Origin: Pseudomonadota bacterium
GTDB lineage: Bacteria; Pseudomonadota; Alphaproteobacteria; Sphingomonadales; Sphingomonadaceae
Direction of reading: 5' to 3'
NCBI GenBank assembly: GCA_023458055.1
Contig: JAEXAW010000012.1
Location: 33,951 to 97,950, forward strand
DNA length: 64,000 bases
The stretch's first letter is position 1. Every line of letters starts with the position of its first letter. Below, in pieces: positions 1 to 7,936 of this stretch. The notes under the pieces were generated by a model that ran no database searches, was not told where the DNA came from, and saw only the letters and a program-made list of their open reading frames with translations. The position numbers and the translations under genes were made by a program.

Positions 1-1
1 T

Positions 2-271
2 TGCGGGATGATCGACATTTACAATGATTTGAAACCGCAATGTTTCAAACATATCAGCGCGATCATTGGCCAGCACGTCCGCATCGAAGGCTTCCTCTAC
101 CCCGAATATATGAGCGAGATAGGCCGCTTCTATAAGGAAGTCGGACCATGGGTGCGCGAAGGCAAATTCAAGTCGCGCGAAACGGTCAAGGAAGGAATTG
201 AATCGATGGTCGATGCCTTTGGCGGCCTCTTCACCGGAGACAATACCGGCAAGATGCTGGTCAAGGTCTGA
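2..271 (+). CDS. NADP-dependent oxidoreductase (MDR family), C-terminal part only
   Basis: The window opens inside this gene; only about 89 codons of the C-terminus are present, read in frame from base 2 to a TGA. The visible part (CGMIDIYND at the start, TGKMLVKV at the end) closely resembles the C-terminus of the complete protein encoded at 9988-10989 on the other strand (CGMIDVYND and TGKMLVKL). That protein belongs to the zinc-free MDR group related to 2-alkenal/curcumin reductases and leukotriene B4 dehydrogenase, which reduce activated double bonds with NADPH. Family assignment rests on this paralogue comparison. The Rossmann fold and substrate region lie outside the window, so the substrate cannot be judged. 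The amidohydrolase-like gene follows 34 bases downstream on the same strand and may be co-transcribed. Confidence 0.85.
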   Translation, partial: CGMIDIYNDLKPQCFKHISAIIGQHVRIEGFLYPEYMSEIGRFYKEVGPWVREGKFKSRETVKEGIESMVDAFGGLFTGDNTGKMLVKV

Positions 272-305
272 GCCGCGCGTAAACGGAAAATAGGGGTGGT
301 CACCA

Positions 306-1259
306 ATGATGATTTTCGACTTTGAATGCGACACGCCGACGGTTGAGGTCATCGACGACACGGTCCGGCTGATCGAATCCAATCGCGGCTTCGACAAGGA
401 GGGCTATGTCCAGCGCATGGGCGGAGGCTGGGCGCGCAGGCTCAGCCTCACCATGCCGGAATTTGAAGCCCTCAAGGCGGAAAAAGGCTTGCGGCATATC
501 GCGCTCGCCTTGTGCGATCTCGACCGCAAAACCGCGATGAGCGATGCCGATGTCATCGCGATGCTTGATGATGCGGGCGTGCAATATGCCTGTATCGGCA
601 ATGCCGGGAGGCGCGCCTCCAATGAGGATGTCGCGCGCCTCGCCGCCAAATATCCGGACCGGCTGATCCCCTGGTTCCGGATCTGGGGCGATGAGGGCGA
701 AGCGGGCGTGCGCGCGCTCGAACATGGCGTGCGTGAATTGGGATGCCGTGGGTTCGAAGTGTCGAGCTACCGCGAAAACCGCGCCATCAACGATCCCGCT
801 TACCATCCTTTCTTCGCCAAATGTGTTGAACTTGGCATTCCGGCGCGCATTACTGTCGGCGTGCATCTATTGTCCGACCGGCCTTATGATTATGCGCATC
901 CGCGCCATATTGATGAAGTCGCCATCCGCTTTCCCGAATTGAAGATTGTGGCCGGGCTGGGCGGCTGGCCGTGGATCCTCGACATGGTCGCGATCGCCAT
1001 CCGCCATCCCAATGTCCATATCGACTTTGCCTGCCATCGGGTCACGCAACTGATGATGCCCGGCGGGGGTTATGAGCCCTTGCTCGCACATGGTCAGTTG
1101 AAGCCGCTGCAGGACCGCATCCTGTTCGGATCAGGCTGGGGCTCGATGGGCGTGCCCTTGAAACAAATGGTCGAGGAAACCGCGCAGCTACCGCTCGACG
1201 ATAAGGTGCGCGAAAAATGGATGGGCTTGAACGCAGCCCGGTTGATGGGCGTCGGTTAA
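306..1259 (+). CDS. Amidohydrolase-2 (ACMSD-like) family protein with altered metal site
   Basis: A 317-residue protein of the amidohydrolase-2 superfamily (TIM-barrel metal-dependent hydrolases and decarboxylases). The C-terminal half shows the family hallmarks: HPRHIDEVAIRFPELKIV followed by a GGWPW turn, and a late RILFGSGWGSM strand, matching the usual HP..ld..a..fP.lkiv.aH.G and lfGSDyP motifs. The usual N-terminal D-x-H-x-H pair is replaced by DFECD, the histidine before the GG turn is leucine, and the Asp of GSD is Gly. Several metal ligands expected from the family are therefore missing. ATG at 306 follows a GGTGG-like site; a second ATG follows directly. It sits just behind the oxidoreductase fragment. 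Substrate unknown; it may be a non-classical enzyme or a degenerate paralogue. Confidence 0.75.
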   Translation: MMIFDFECDTPTVEVIDDTVRLIESNRGFDKEGYVQRMGGGWARRLSLTMPEFEALKAEKGLRHIALALCDLDRKTAMSDADVIAMLDDAGVQYACIGNAGRRASNEDVARLAAKYPDRLIPWFRIWGDEGEAGVRALEHGVRELGCRGFEVSSYRENRAINDPAYHPFFAKCVELGIPARITVGVHLLSDRPYDYAHPRHIDEVAIRFPELKIVAGLGGWPWILDMVAIAIRHPNVHIDFACHRVTQLMMPGGGYEPLLAHGQLKPLQDRILFGSGWGSMGVPLKQMVEETAQLPLDDKVREKWMGLNAARLMGVG

Positions 1260-1260
1260 G

Positions 1261-1351
1261 TGGCGGAGACGGAGGGATTCGAACCCTCGATACGGTTTTG
1301 CCGTATACTCACTTTCCAGGCGAGCGCCTTCGACCACTCGGCCACGTCTCC
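1261..1351 (-). tRNA. tRNA-Ser (GGA)
   Basis: Read on the minus strand, the sequence folds as a class II tRNA: acceptor GGAGACG pairs with CGTCTCC, the anticodon stem-loop is CTCGC-CTGGAAA-GTGAG with anticodon GGA, a long variable arm (TATACGG / CCGTATC) is present, the T arm is GAGGG-TTCGAAT-CCCTC, and the 3' CCA is encoded. The long variable arm and GGA anticodon identify tRNA-Ser. It lies directly after the stop codon of the preceding gene, in opposite orientation. Confidence 0.97.
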
Positions 1352-1423
1352 GCATATCCTGGTTCAGGAAGCGCAAGCCCCTATCGCGGCTTGCGCTCGG
1401 GCGCAAGCGTGCGCAAGGATAAG

Positions 1424-2527
1424 ATGAGAATAAAATTATCGCGAAGGGAGAGGTTGGTGATTCGATTTGGGTTAAAGATGACGGTGGCGTTGGGCGCTGT
1501 TTTGCTCGGCACCGGCGCTGCACAGGCGCAGTCCGCTCCCGCTACCAATGGAGCGCCCAAGCCCGACCCGGCCGCTGCGCCCGTTGATCGCTCCAAACTT
1601 CCGGTACCCGGCGATATTGTCAACAAGGCCCCTCCCGAAGATTGGGCGGAGATTCGCGCGGAGGACATCATCGTCATGGACTTGCCGCCGTTAAAGACGG
1701 TGACCGGGCCCAAGCAACGTCGCATTGTGATCCAGTTGATGCCCGAAACCATCTCCGGGGGCTGGGTGCGCAATATCAAGAAGCTCGCCGCCGAACATTG
1801 GTGGGATGGCACGGCGATTACGCGCGTGCAGGATAATTATGTCGTGCAATGGGGTGATCCCACCGAAAAGAAACCGCTGCCGCAAGGGCTCGAAACGGTA
1901 CCCGAAAGCGATTATGCGACCCCCAAATTGGCGGCGCGTTATCTCGACTGGATGATGGCGGTGGCGATGACCGATGCGACCCGCCGTGTCCAAACCGATG
2001 AACCGCCGGTGCCGATGCTTGATGATCCCTATGCGGGGCCCAATGGCAAGGGCAGTTTCTTTTACGGTTGGCCGGTGGGCATCGGGAATAAGGATTATGG
2101 CAATATCTGGCCCATCCATTGCTATGGCAGCGTGGGGGTAGGGCGCAATGTGGCGCCGGACACGGGGTCTGGTGCGGAACTCTATACCGTCATCGGTCAT
2201 GCCCCGCGCCAGCTTGACCGCAACATTGCGGTGGTCGGGCGGATTATTTCCGGGATGGAATGGCTCTCGGCCTTACCGCGCGGCACGGCTGCGCTCGGTT
2301 TTTATGAAAAGCCCGAGGAGCGCACACCGATCACCTCGATCCGCCTCGCGACCCAGATGCCCGAAGCAGAACGCCCGCGCTTTGAATATCTGACGTCCGA
2401 CAGCAAGAGCTTTGCCGATTATGTAAAGCTACGCGCCAACCGGCATGACAGTTTTTACAATCTGCCGGCAGGGGGCGTGGACGTCTGTAACGTGCCGGTA
2501 CCCGTCCGCCCGGTGGCGAAGAAATAA
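1424..2527 (+). CDS. Secreted cyclophilin-type peptidyl-prolyl isomerase
   Basis: A 367-residue protein. I place the start at ATG 1424, preceded by AAGGAT, because upstream in-frame sequence overlaps the tRNA-Ser gene. The N-terminus has basic residues, a hydrophobic run (LKMTVALGAVLLGTGAAQAQ) and an AQAQ cleavage site, so the product is exported to the periplasm. A proline/alanine-rich linker follows, then a cyclophilin-like core with PKQRRIVIQLMPE, HWWDGTAITRVQDNYVVQWGDP and later YTVIGHAPRQLDRN, which match the strand and catalytic-loop pattern of cyclophilin PPIases (typical core about 165 residues; this one has insertions). The role would be folding assistance for proteins in the periplasm. 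Activity is inferred from the family. Flanked by tRNA genes, no operon partner. Confidence 0.85.
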   Translation: MRIKLSRRERLVIRFGLKMTVALGAVLLGTGAAQAQSAPATNGAPKPDPAAAPVDRSKLPVPGDIVNKAPPEDWAEIRAEDIIVMDLPPLKTVTGPKQRRIVIQLMPETISGGWVRNIKKLAAEHWWDGTAITRVQDNYVVQWGDPTEKKPLPQGLETVPESDYATPKLAARYLDWMMAVAMTDATRRVQTDEPPVPMLDDPYAGPNGKGSFFYGWPVGIGNKDYGNIWPIHCYGSVGVGRNVAPDTGSGAELYTVIGHAPRQLDRNIAVVGRIISGMEWLSALPRGTAALGFYEKPEERTPITSIRLATQMPEAERPRFEYLTSDSKSFADYVKLRANRHDSFYNLPAGGVDVCNVPVPVRPVAKK

Positions 2528-2535
2528 AGCTGCGC

Positions 2536-2670
2536 TCAATCGGCCTGATTGTCTATTTCCCGGGCCTGCGCCTTCCTGCGGCGCAGGTTCGCGCGGAGCT
2601 GTTCGGCAAGCTTCGCCTTTTTCTCGGCCTGTTCGCGGGCCGTGCGTTCGGAAGGTTTTTGGTTGCTCAT
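2536..2670 (-). CDS. Small charged hypothetical protein (44 residues)
   Basis: A 44-residue open frame starting at ATG 2670 on the minus strand, with an AAGAAAG stretch upstream as possible ribosome binding site. The product is highly charged and helical (REQAEKKAKLAEQLRANLRRRK) with no signal peptide or membrane segment. It resembles the short, lysine/arginine-rich conserved proteins often annotated in sphingomonads, but I recognise no function. It converges on the cyclophilin gene with only 8 bases between the stops. Longer in-frame extension upstream is possible but lacks coding character. Confidence 0.55.
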   Translation of the reverse strand: MSNQKPSERTAREQAEKKAKLAEQLRANLRRRKAQAREIDNQAD

Positions 2671-2788
2671 GCGGCTTTCTTTGCTTTTTTTATGAAGCCT
2701 GCGCAAGCCTCGCCTTGACAGCATCGGCGCGCGCCGCCATAGGGCCGCTTCCGGTGGCATCGTCCGCCTTAGGACAATCGTCCCCAAC

Positions 2789-2863
<75 letters not shown>

Positions 2864-2953
2864 TTTCTTCCCCGGACCTCTATAAAAATGCGCCCCGCGG
2901 GGTCAGCGGCGTTACCTTTATGCCGTGCCTGTTTGGCAAGAGCTCGCACGCAA

Positions 2954-2993
2954 CAAAAAACCCGCCTGATCCTTAGCGGACCGGCGGGCTTTT
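2954..2993. terminator. Bidirectional intrinsic terminator between convergent tRNA genes
   Basis: An A-run, then CCCGCC, a loop of about 20 bases that can itself pair partly, then GGCGGGC followed by TTTT. Read from either strand it is a GC stem followed by a T tract, so it can end transcription of both tRNA-Thr (plus strand) and tRNA-Val (minus strand). Confidence 0.7.
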
Positions 2994-3000
2994 GGTCGAA

Positions 3001-3075
3001 TGGTGGGCGTAGCAAGGATTGAACTTGCGACCCCTACGATGTCAACATAGTGCTCTACCACTGAGCTATACGCCC
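3001..3075 (-). tRNA. tRNA-Val (GAC)
   Basis: On the minus strand: acceptor GGGCGTA pairs with TACGCCC, D arm GCTCAGTGGTAGAGC, anticodon stem-loop CTATG-TTGACAT-CGTAG with anticodon GAC, T arm GCAAG-TTCAATC-CTTGC, encoded CCA. Anticodon GAC assigns valine. Confidence 0.97.
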
Positions 3076-3150
3076 ATTCGAGAGGCGGCTATTAGTCGCG
3101 GCCTTGCCGAAGTGCAAGCGCCAAAAAGCAGCATTGGCCAAATTTACGCC

Positions 3151-3528
3151 TCAGCTATGTTCGGAAACCTTGCGATCCGCGAATAAGGCGTCCACCTGCC
3201 GCACCAGATCCTTGAGGTGGAACGGCTTTGACAATAGTTTCGCCTGCGGCACCGTTTCGCCTGCCTTCAATTGCACGGCCGCAAAGCCGGTAATGAACAT
3301 GATCTGGGTATGCGGCGCAACCACGGCAGCATGCTGGGCCAGCTCTATCCCGTCCATTTCCGGCATAACGATGTCTGAAAGAAGAAGGTCGTAGGTACCC
3401 GATTCAAGATGGGGGACCGCTGCTGTCCCCCGGTCAACCGCAATGACTTCGTAACCCGCGGTTTCGAGTGCGCGCTCGAGATATTCGCGCATCACATCAT
3501 CGTCTTCGGCCAGCAAAATTCGTACCAT
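3151..3528 (-). CDS. cpdR: Single-domain response regulator, CpdR-type
   Basis: A 125-residue stand-alone receiver domain with no output domain. Start ATG 3528 gives MVRILLAEDDDVMREYLERAL, the usual beginning of CpdR. Visible receiver residues: acidic pair in AEDDD, phospho-acceptor Asp in LLLSDIVMPEMDG, Thr in FITGFA, and Lys in LLSKPFHLKDL. In Caulobacter CpdR, controlled by the CckA-ChpT relay, delivers substrates such as CtrA and PdeA to ClpXP according to its phosphorylation state. Length and sequence fit that family (about 118-125 residues). The neighbour on the other strand is an N-formylglutamate amidohydrolase gene, an arrangement commonly found beside cpdR in alphaproteobacteria. 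The ribosome binding site is weak. Confidence 0.85.
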   Translation of the reverse strand: MVRILLAEDDDVMREYLERALETAGYEVIAVDRGTAAVPHLESGTYDLLLSDIVMPEMDGIELAQHAAVVAPHTQIMFITGFAAVQLKAGETVPQAKLLSKPFHLKDLVRQVDALFADRKVSEHS

Positions 3529-3724
3529 CTGACGCCAATCTGTTAACGGCATTCTGCGCAAGCGGCAGAAGAGCTGCTCTTATATGCTAGTGATGTTAAC
3601 TTTTACCAGCACGCAAGATGGTTAAGACGAAAATAGTTGTACCCAAGCTTAACGCCGACTCTGTGCGCCGAAGACGGCGACACCGAAGAGTGGCAATCGC
3701 GAGACAAAGGCCTAAGCTGACAGA

Positions 3725-4612
3725 ATGGCGGCTGATTCTTCCATAGCTCCTTATGTTGCAAGGATCGCGGCGGGTGGACCCCGTTGTGTGCTCCTGTCGG
3801 TCCCGCACGCCGGGCGATATTATCCCGATGCGTTATTTGATACTTTGCGCGTGCCTGCTGAAACATTGGTGCGGCTGGAAGACCGCTATGCCGACCGGCT
3901 GGTGGAAGACGCAGTATCGCTAGGGATAGATGCCATTATCGCGACCTACGCACGCGCCTTTATCGATCTAAACCGCCGTCCGGACGAGATTGATGTGGGC
4001 ATGCTGGCGGACGTTGAGCGCCGACGAGTGGCTACCGGCTTATCGCGCCCCAGCGATAAGGTTCGCGGCGGTCTTGGCCTGTTTCCGCGACGGTTGAGCG
4101 GAGCAGGCGAACTCTGGCGCGGCAAGATTGATTGGGCGACAATGGGTGACAGGATCGCCTCGGTGCACGAGCCCTATCATGCGTATCTTGAGGCAGAACT
4201 TAAGGCACGTGAACATGTTCACGGATTTGCATTGCTGCTCGACATTCATTCGATGCCCTCCCTCTCCGGCAAGGCTCCGGCTCAACTTATCATTGGCGAC
4301 CGGCATGGCGCCAGTGCGCCGTTATGGCTGGTCGAGCGACTGGAAGAGGAAGCGGAGCTTTGCGGTTTACGGACGGCGCGCAATGCGCCTTATGCCGGGG
4401 GCTACATAATCGAGCGGCACAGCAACCCGGCCAAACGCCGTCTTGCGATCCAGTTGGAAATAGACCGCGCGCTCTATCTTGATGCGGCGGGCGAGCCGAT
4501 TGCGGAAGGGTGCGCTGCGGTTGGTCGCGTCATTGCTCGCATGACATTGGCCGCGGAAATGGCGCTGACAGAGCGCTTTGGAGCGCCCGATTGGCTCCAA
4601 GCCGCCGAATAA
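3725..4612 (+). CDS. N-formylglutamate amidohydrolase family protein
   Basis: A 295-residue cytoplasmic protein of the N-formylglutamate amidohydrolase (HutG/FGase) family, which releases formate from N-formyl-L-glutamate in histidine breakdown; many members have uncertain substrates. Family signatures seen: VLLSVPHAGRYYPDAL near the start, LEDRYADRLVEDAV, INLNR-type FIDLNRRPDEID, LLLDIHSMPS (likely metal-binding His) and RLAIQLEIDRALYLD near the end. No other hut genes lie nearby, so a role in histidine use is not supported by context. It is transcribed divergently from cpdR with a 196-base gap that must hold both promoters. Confidence 0.85.
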   Translation: MAADSSIAPYVARIAAGGPRCVLLSVPHAGRYYPDALFDTLRVPAETLVRLEDRYADRLVEDAVSLGIDAIIATYARAFIDLNRRPDEIDVGMLADVERRRVATGLSRPSDKVRGGLGLFPRRLSGAGELWRGKIDWATMGDRIASVHEPYHAYLEAELKAREHVHGFALLLDIHSMPSLSGKAPAQLIIGDRHGASAPLWLVERLEEEAELCGLRTARNAPYAGGYIIERHSNPAKRRLAIQLEIDRALYLDAAGEPIAEGCAAVGRVIARMTLAAEMALTERFGAPDWLQAAE

Positions 4613-4630
4613 GGGGCTTAGCGTTTACAT

Positions 4631-4662
4631 AAAAAACCACCTCGCACCGGAGTACGAGGTGG
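4631..4662 (-). terminator. Rho-independent terminator
   Basis: Perfect 8-bp stem CCACCTCG / CGAGGTGG with a 10-base loop, followed on the minus strand by six T residues. It ends the candidate small RNA and, by default, any transcript from the cytochrome b561 gene. Confidence 0.8.
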
Positions 4663-4710
4663 CCAAGGTCCAGGGAGGAGATATGATCCCGCTAAGAACC
4701 ATATCATGCA
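4631..4710 (-). ncRNA. Candidate small RNA of the mmgR/suhB (alpha-r8) type
   Basis: Read on the minus strand, about 80 nt fold as a 5' hairpin (GATATG...CATATC, positions 4705-4700 with 4685-4680), a single-stranded stretch TCTCCTCCCTGGACCTTGG, and a strong Rho-independent terminator (CCACCTCG...CGAGGTGG then TTTTTT, 4662-4631). This layout and the CU-rich loop fit the alphaproteobacterial mmgR/suhB family, whose conserved decamer as I recall it is UUUCCUCCCU; here it reads UCUCCUCCCU. That loop could pair with Shine-Dalgarno sequences. In Sinorhizobium mmgR is a 77-nt Hfq-bound RNA affecting polyhydroxybutyrate storage. An alternative is simply the terminator of the cytochrome b561 gene upstream. 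Confidence 0.5.
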
Positions 4711-4813
4711 CCGACCGGAAAGGGGGAACCCGGAAACCGATGCACAATCCGGATATAGGACAGTGCGGCCCCCGCTTCAAGAGGAACGTAACATTATCTC
4801 ATTTGTCAGCCGC

Positions 4814-5386
4814 TTATGGCACCGGGCGCATGCGCGCGAACAGATTATCGCGGTCGACAAACTGATGCTTCAAAGCCGCGCCGACGTGCAGAATGATCAG
4901 CGGAATAAACGCTTTGCCAAGCAATTCGTGCGCGCCTTCAGTGGTTTCATGCAGTCCCGGATTGGGTCCGAAGGGCAGTGCAGGGAAATTGAATAGGCCA
5001 AAATAATCGATCGGCCCGGGCGTTTTGCCGGTCGAGACCATGATCCAGCCGCCGAGTGGTACGCCGATAATGAGAATGTAGAAAAGCCAGTGAAGCGCAT
5101 GGGCCGCTGCATTCTGCCAAGCCGGGCTTTCTGCCGGGAGCGGCGGCGGCTTGTGCATCAGACGCCAGATCAACCGCGCGACCGAAAGCACCAAAATGGT
5201 GAGGCCCAACGCCTTGTGCCAATCCATATACTGCATCCGCGAGGCGCGCGGCAGATCTTCGGTCAGCATCGCAAAACCGATATTGGTGATGATGGCAAGT
5301 GCGATGATCCAGTGGAGTGCAATCGCAACGTCGGTGTAGCGCGGAATCCCGGCCGCGTGGCTATCGGGGTGGTCCATCATGGGCAT
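4814..5386 (-). CDS. Cytochrome b561 family membrane protein
   Basis: A 190-residue integral membrane protein of the bacterial cytochrome b561 (YodB/CybB) family: four hydrophobic segments (around ALHWIIALAIITNIGFAML, LGLTILVLSVARLIWRL, LHWLFYILIIGVPLGGWIM and LGKAFIPLIILHVGAALKH) with paired histidines for two b-type haems (ALHW near the start, DWHKALG, HALHW, and LHVGAALKHQ). Such proteins move electrons from quinol or superoxide in the inner membrane. The start is uncertain: TTG 5392 lies 5 bases behind GGAG, ATG 5386 lies 11 bases behind it; I report the ATG. It lies 54 bases downstream of sapC on the same strand. Confidence 0.85.
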   Translation of the reverse strand: MPMMDHPDSHAAGIPRYTDVAIALHWIIALAIITNIGFAMLTEDLPRASRMQYMDWHKALGLTILVLSVARLIWRLMHKPPPLPAESPAWQNAAAHALHWLFYILIIGVPLGGWIMVSTGKTPGPIDYFGLFNFPALPFGPNPGLHETTEGAHELLGKAFIPLIILHVGAALKHQFVDRDNLFARMRPVP

Positions 5387-5440
5387 AAGCAAGGGCTCTC
5401 CTGTTTGAAGCGCCCTTGCTATGCTTTGACCGTTAGGCCC

Positions 5441-6223
5441 TTAGCCTTCCGCAGGCGCGAGATTGGGTGCAGGCATCTTACCCAGTTGAACTTGTTGTGC
5501 AAAGATTTCCCGCATCAGTTGAAGCGAGAAAAGATGCGCATAAAGAAGCGGCAACATGCCGTTCTGGGTCAATTTGCGCAGCTGGTCGCCGCGCAGATCA
5601 CGCAGCTTGGCTTCATCAACCATCTGGAAGCCGCGATAGATGAACGGCTGCTCGACGCCTTCCTGCTGGATCGCAACTTCGCCTTCCATCAGGATGCCGA
5701 GTTGTTGCAGTTCCGCCATAAACTGACCGGTGCGCGCGCCCGCTTCTTCAAATTGTTCACAGAAAGCCAGGATTTCTTGTACGGGCTGGGTCGGCTCGCC
5801 GTTTTCGAACAGCTTTTCACCCGTGTCGAACTTACCGATAACGCCCGATTCCGGATCAAAGCAGAGCGATAATTCATCACTATCCGGGCGCAGGCGCGCA
5901 AGCATGAAGGGATAGCGACGGACATAGGCCGGAACGTAAACAGGGCCGGAAAATTTGCCCGTTTCGTCGAGGAAAACATTGACGCCTTCGTTAAGGCCCA
6001 TGAGCGCCAGCGGCACCGGGTTTTCGCCAACCGAAAACACGATCGGATAATGGCGCGAGGCCTGGATAAACTCATCGCTGGTCAGCGGAACCGCGTGCTG
6101 GTCCTTGAGGAAATCAGCGCTTTCCGCCGGCTTCGCACGCCAATCGGCATGTTCATTCGAAGACAGGGGCGTGAGGTCTTTATAAAAAAGCGGAAGATTT
6201 TGAGCCGGCGCTGCGCTAGCCAT
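5441..6223 (-). CDS. SapC family protein
   Basis: A 260-residue protein matching the SapC family (named after a Campylobacter S-layer-linked protein), widespread in sphingomonads and often next to outer-membrane or TonB genes. Visible family features: PLFYKDLTPLSSNEHADW at the start, VPLTSDEFIQASRHYPIVFS, VYVPAYVRRYPFMLA, LCFDPESG, and a C-terminal region with QLMREIFAQQ. No signal peptide or membrane segment. Its biochemical role is not established. GGAGA sits before the ATG. The next gene downstream is cytochrome b561, close enough to share a transcript. Confidence 0.85.
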   Translation of the reverse strand: MASAAPAQNLPLFYKDLTPLSSNEHADWRAKPAESADFLKDQHAVPLTSDEFIQASRHYPIVFSVGENPVPLALMGLNEGVNVFLDETGKFSGPVYVPAYVRRYPFMLARLRPDSDELSLCFDPESGVIGKFDTGEKLFENGEPTQPVQEILAFCEQFEEAGARTGQFMAELQQLGILMEGEVAIQQEGVEQPFIYRGFQMVDEAKLRDLRGDQLRKLTQNGMLPLLYAHLFSLQLMREIFAQQVQLGKMPAPNLAPAEG

Positions 6224-6366
6224 GGTTTTAATTCTCCATCAATTGGCGTGTCAGGAAAAGCTTGTTCCCTGAGTGAAAAAGGATCGCTCGGCCCTAAGAG
6301 TATGGGCGCGTTCGTGCAAGCGGAAAGCGGCATCGGGGCGCTAATCTGAGGCACGGCGGCGATCGG

Positions 6367-7806
6367 TCAGATCAAGGCGCCGGGATTGACGATGCCCTTG
6401 GGATCAAGTGCAGTCTTGATCGCCCGCAATGCTGCAATGCGGGCGGGATCATCGAGAGAGAGGAAATAATCGCGTTTTGCACGCCCGATCCCATGTTCAG
6501 CGGAAATGGAGCCACCGGCCGCAATAACCCGGAGATAGATCGCCTCCGAAACCGCATGTCCATGTGCTTCGATCCAAGCTGCGCCGCGATCTGGCGTATC
6601 GCGCGGCGGTTTGGCGTGAAGATGGATATTGCCGTCTCCCAGATGCCCAAATCCCATCAAAGTCAGGCCGGGGAACTCACCTGCAAGAACTGCTGTATCG
6701 TGGATCAGAAAATCCGGCATGCGATCCACCGGCACGCTGATGTCATGCTGGAGTGCAGGCCCCAATGCGCGTTCGGATTCGGATATCGAGTCGCGCAATA
6801 ACCACATCGCATCCGCCTCGCGTTCATTCTTGGCCGCGACCGCGTCACGCAATACGCCTTTTTCGATAAGCGCTGCGATGCTCTCGAGCAATTTACTTTC
6901 GACCCCGCCGCTGCCTTCACTTGCGACGGCCTCAATCAAAATGTGCCACGGGTAGGAAGGAGCCAGCGGCGCATTCGTCCCGGGAATATGGTGCACCACA
7001 TTGGCCAGCGCCGTGCCGGGCAGGATTTCAAACCCTTCTAACGCATCGCCAAGGATCGGGTCCAGCGCGCGCAGTGTAGCGAGCGCCTGATGCGGCGTAT
7101 CGGTCGCCGCCCACACCAGATGCCGCTGACCGATTTTCGGCACGAGCTTGAGGGTCGCTGCTGTCACGACCCCGAGCGTTCCTTCCGCGCCGATCAACAG
7201 TTGGTCCAGATTATACCCGCGGTTATCCTTTTTGAGCGCGGCCAAGCTATTGTGGAGCGATCCATCCGGGAGGACTGCTTCAAGGCCGAGCACCAGCGCC
7301 CGCATCGGACCATGGCGCAACACTTGCGTGCCCCCGGCATTGGTCGAAACCAGCCCGCCAACGGTTGCAGAGCCCTTGCCGCCCAGCGTTAGGGGGAAAC
7401 GGCGACCTTGTGCTTCCACCGCTTCGTGCAGGTTTTGCAGGATCACGCCAGCTTCCGCCGTCACCTGATTGGATGCAGGATCAATAGTGCGGACATGGTT
7501 CATCCGGCGGAGCGACAGCAGGAGGGCGTTGCCACTGGCGTCCGGGGTTGCGCCCGCTACCATGCCGCTATTGCCGCCTTGCGGGACCAGCGGCACCCCA
7601 TATTCGCCTGCGAGCCGAACGATAGCCTGTACCTCTTCCGTGCTTCCGGGCGAAAGCATCGCGGCGGCCTGACCATGATAACGGCCACGCCAGTCGGTGA
7701 GCCATGGGGCCATAGTCAAGGGGGCATCACTATATCCCTTCGGGCCCAACAGCGCACGGAGCGCATCGAGGAGGGCAGGGGATACAGGGGAGTAGGTATT
7801 CGTCAT
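6367..7806 (-). CDS. FAD-binding oxidoreductase, D-2-hydroxyacid dehydrogenase type
   Basis: A 479-residue flavoprotein of the FAD-linked oxidase group (VAO/PCMH fold) that includes D-lactate, glycolate (GlcD) and D-2-hydroxyglutarate dehydrogenases. The FAD-binding half shows VPLVPQGGNSGMVAGATP (pyrophosphate loop), LGGKGSATVGGLVSTNAGG and LDQLLIGAEGTLGVVTAATL; the cap half ends with MGFGHLGDGNIHLH and SISAEHGIGRAKRDYF, the His-rich metal-site motif typical of 2-hydroxyacid dehydrogenases. No signal peptide. It would oxidise a D-2-hydroxy acid to a 2-oxo acid, with electrons going to quinone or an electron-transfer protein; which substrate is not determined by sequence. Monocistronic as far as can be seen. 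Confidence 0.85.
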   Translation of the reverse strand: MTNTYSPVSPALLDALRALLGPKGYSDAPLTMAPWLTDWRGRYHGQAAAMLSPGSTEEVQAIVRLAGEYGVPLVPQGGNSGMVAGATPDASGNALLLSLRRMNHVRTIDPASNQVTAEAGVILQNLHEAVEAQGRRFPLTLGGKGSATVGGLVSTNAGGTQVLRHGPMRALVLGLEAVLPDGSLHNSLAALKKDNRGYNLDQLLIGAEGTLGVVTAATLKLVPKIGQRHLVWAATDTPHQALATLRALDPILGDALEGFEILPGTALANVVHHIPGTNAPLAPSYPWHILIEAVASEGSGGVESKLLESIAALIEKGVLRDAVAAKNEREADAMWLLRDSISESERALGPALQHDISVPVDRMPDFLIHDTAVLAGEFPGLTLMGFGHLGDGNIHLHAKPPRDTPDRGAAWIEAHGHAVSEAIYLRVIAAGGSISAEHGIGRAKRDYFLSLDDPARIAALRAIKTALDPKGIVNPGALI

Positions 7807-7936
7807 ATGCTAAGAACTAGTCGTAATTTACCTTATGTGCCATAAGTTGACGGTAGCTTTCAGCATAATTCATATGACATTCAATCATTATCAAGCATAA
7901 GATGTCTTCGTTTTCGGATAGTGGGCATATAGACTA

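Noticed and set aside
4578..4865. A 95-codon plus-strand frame across the sRNA/terminator region
   Set aside because: It runs through a perfect terminator hairpin and has no family resemblance; the RNA reading on the minus strand explains the region better.
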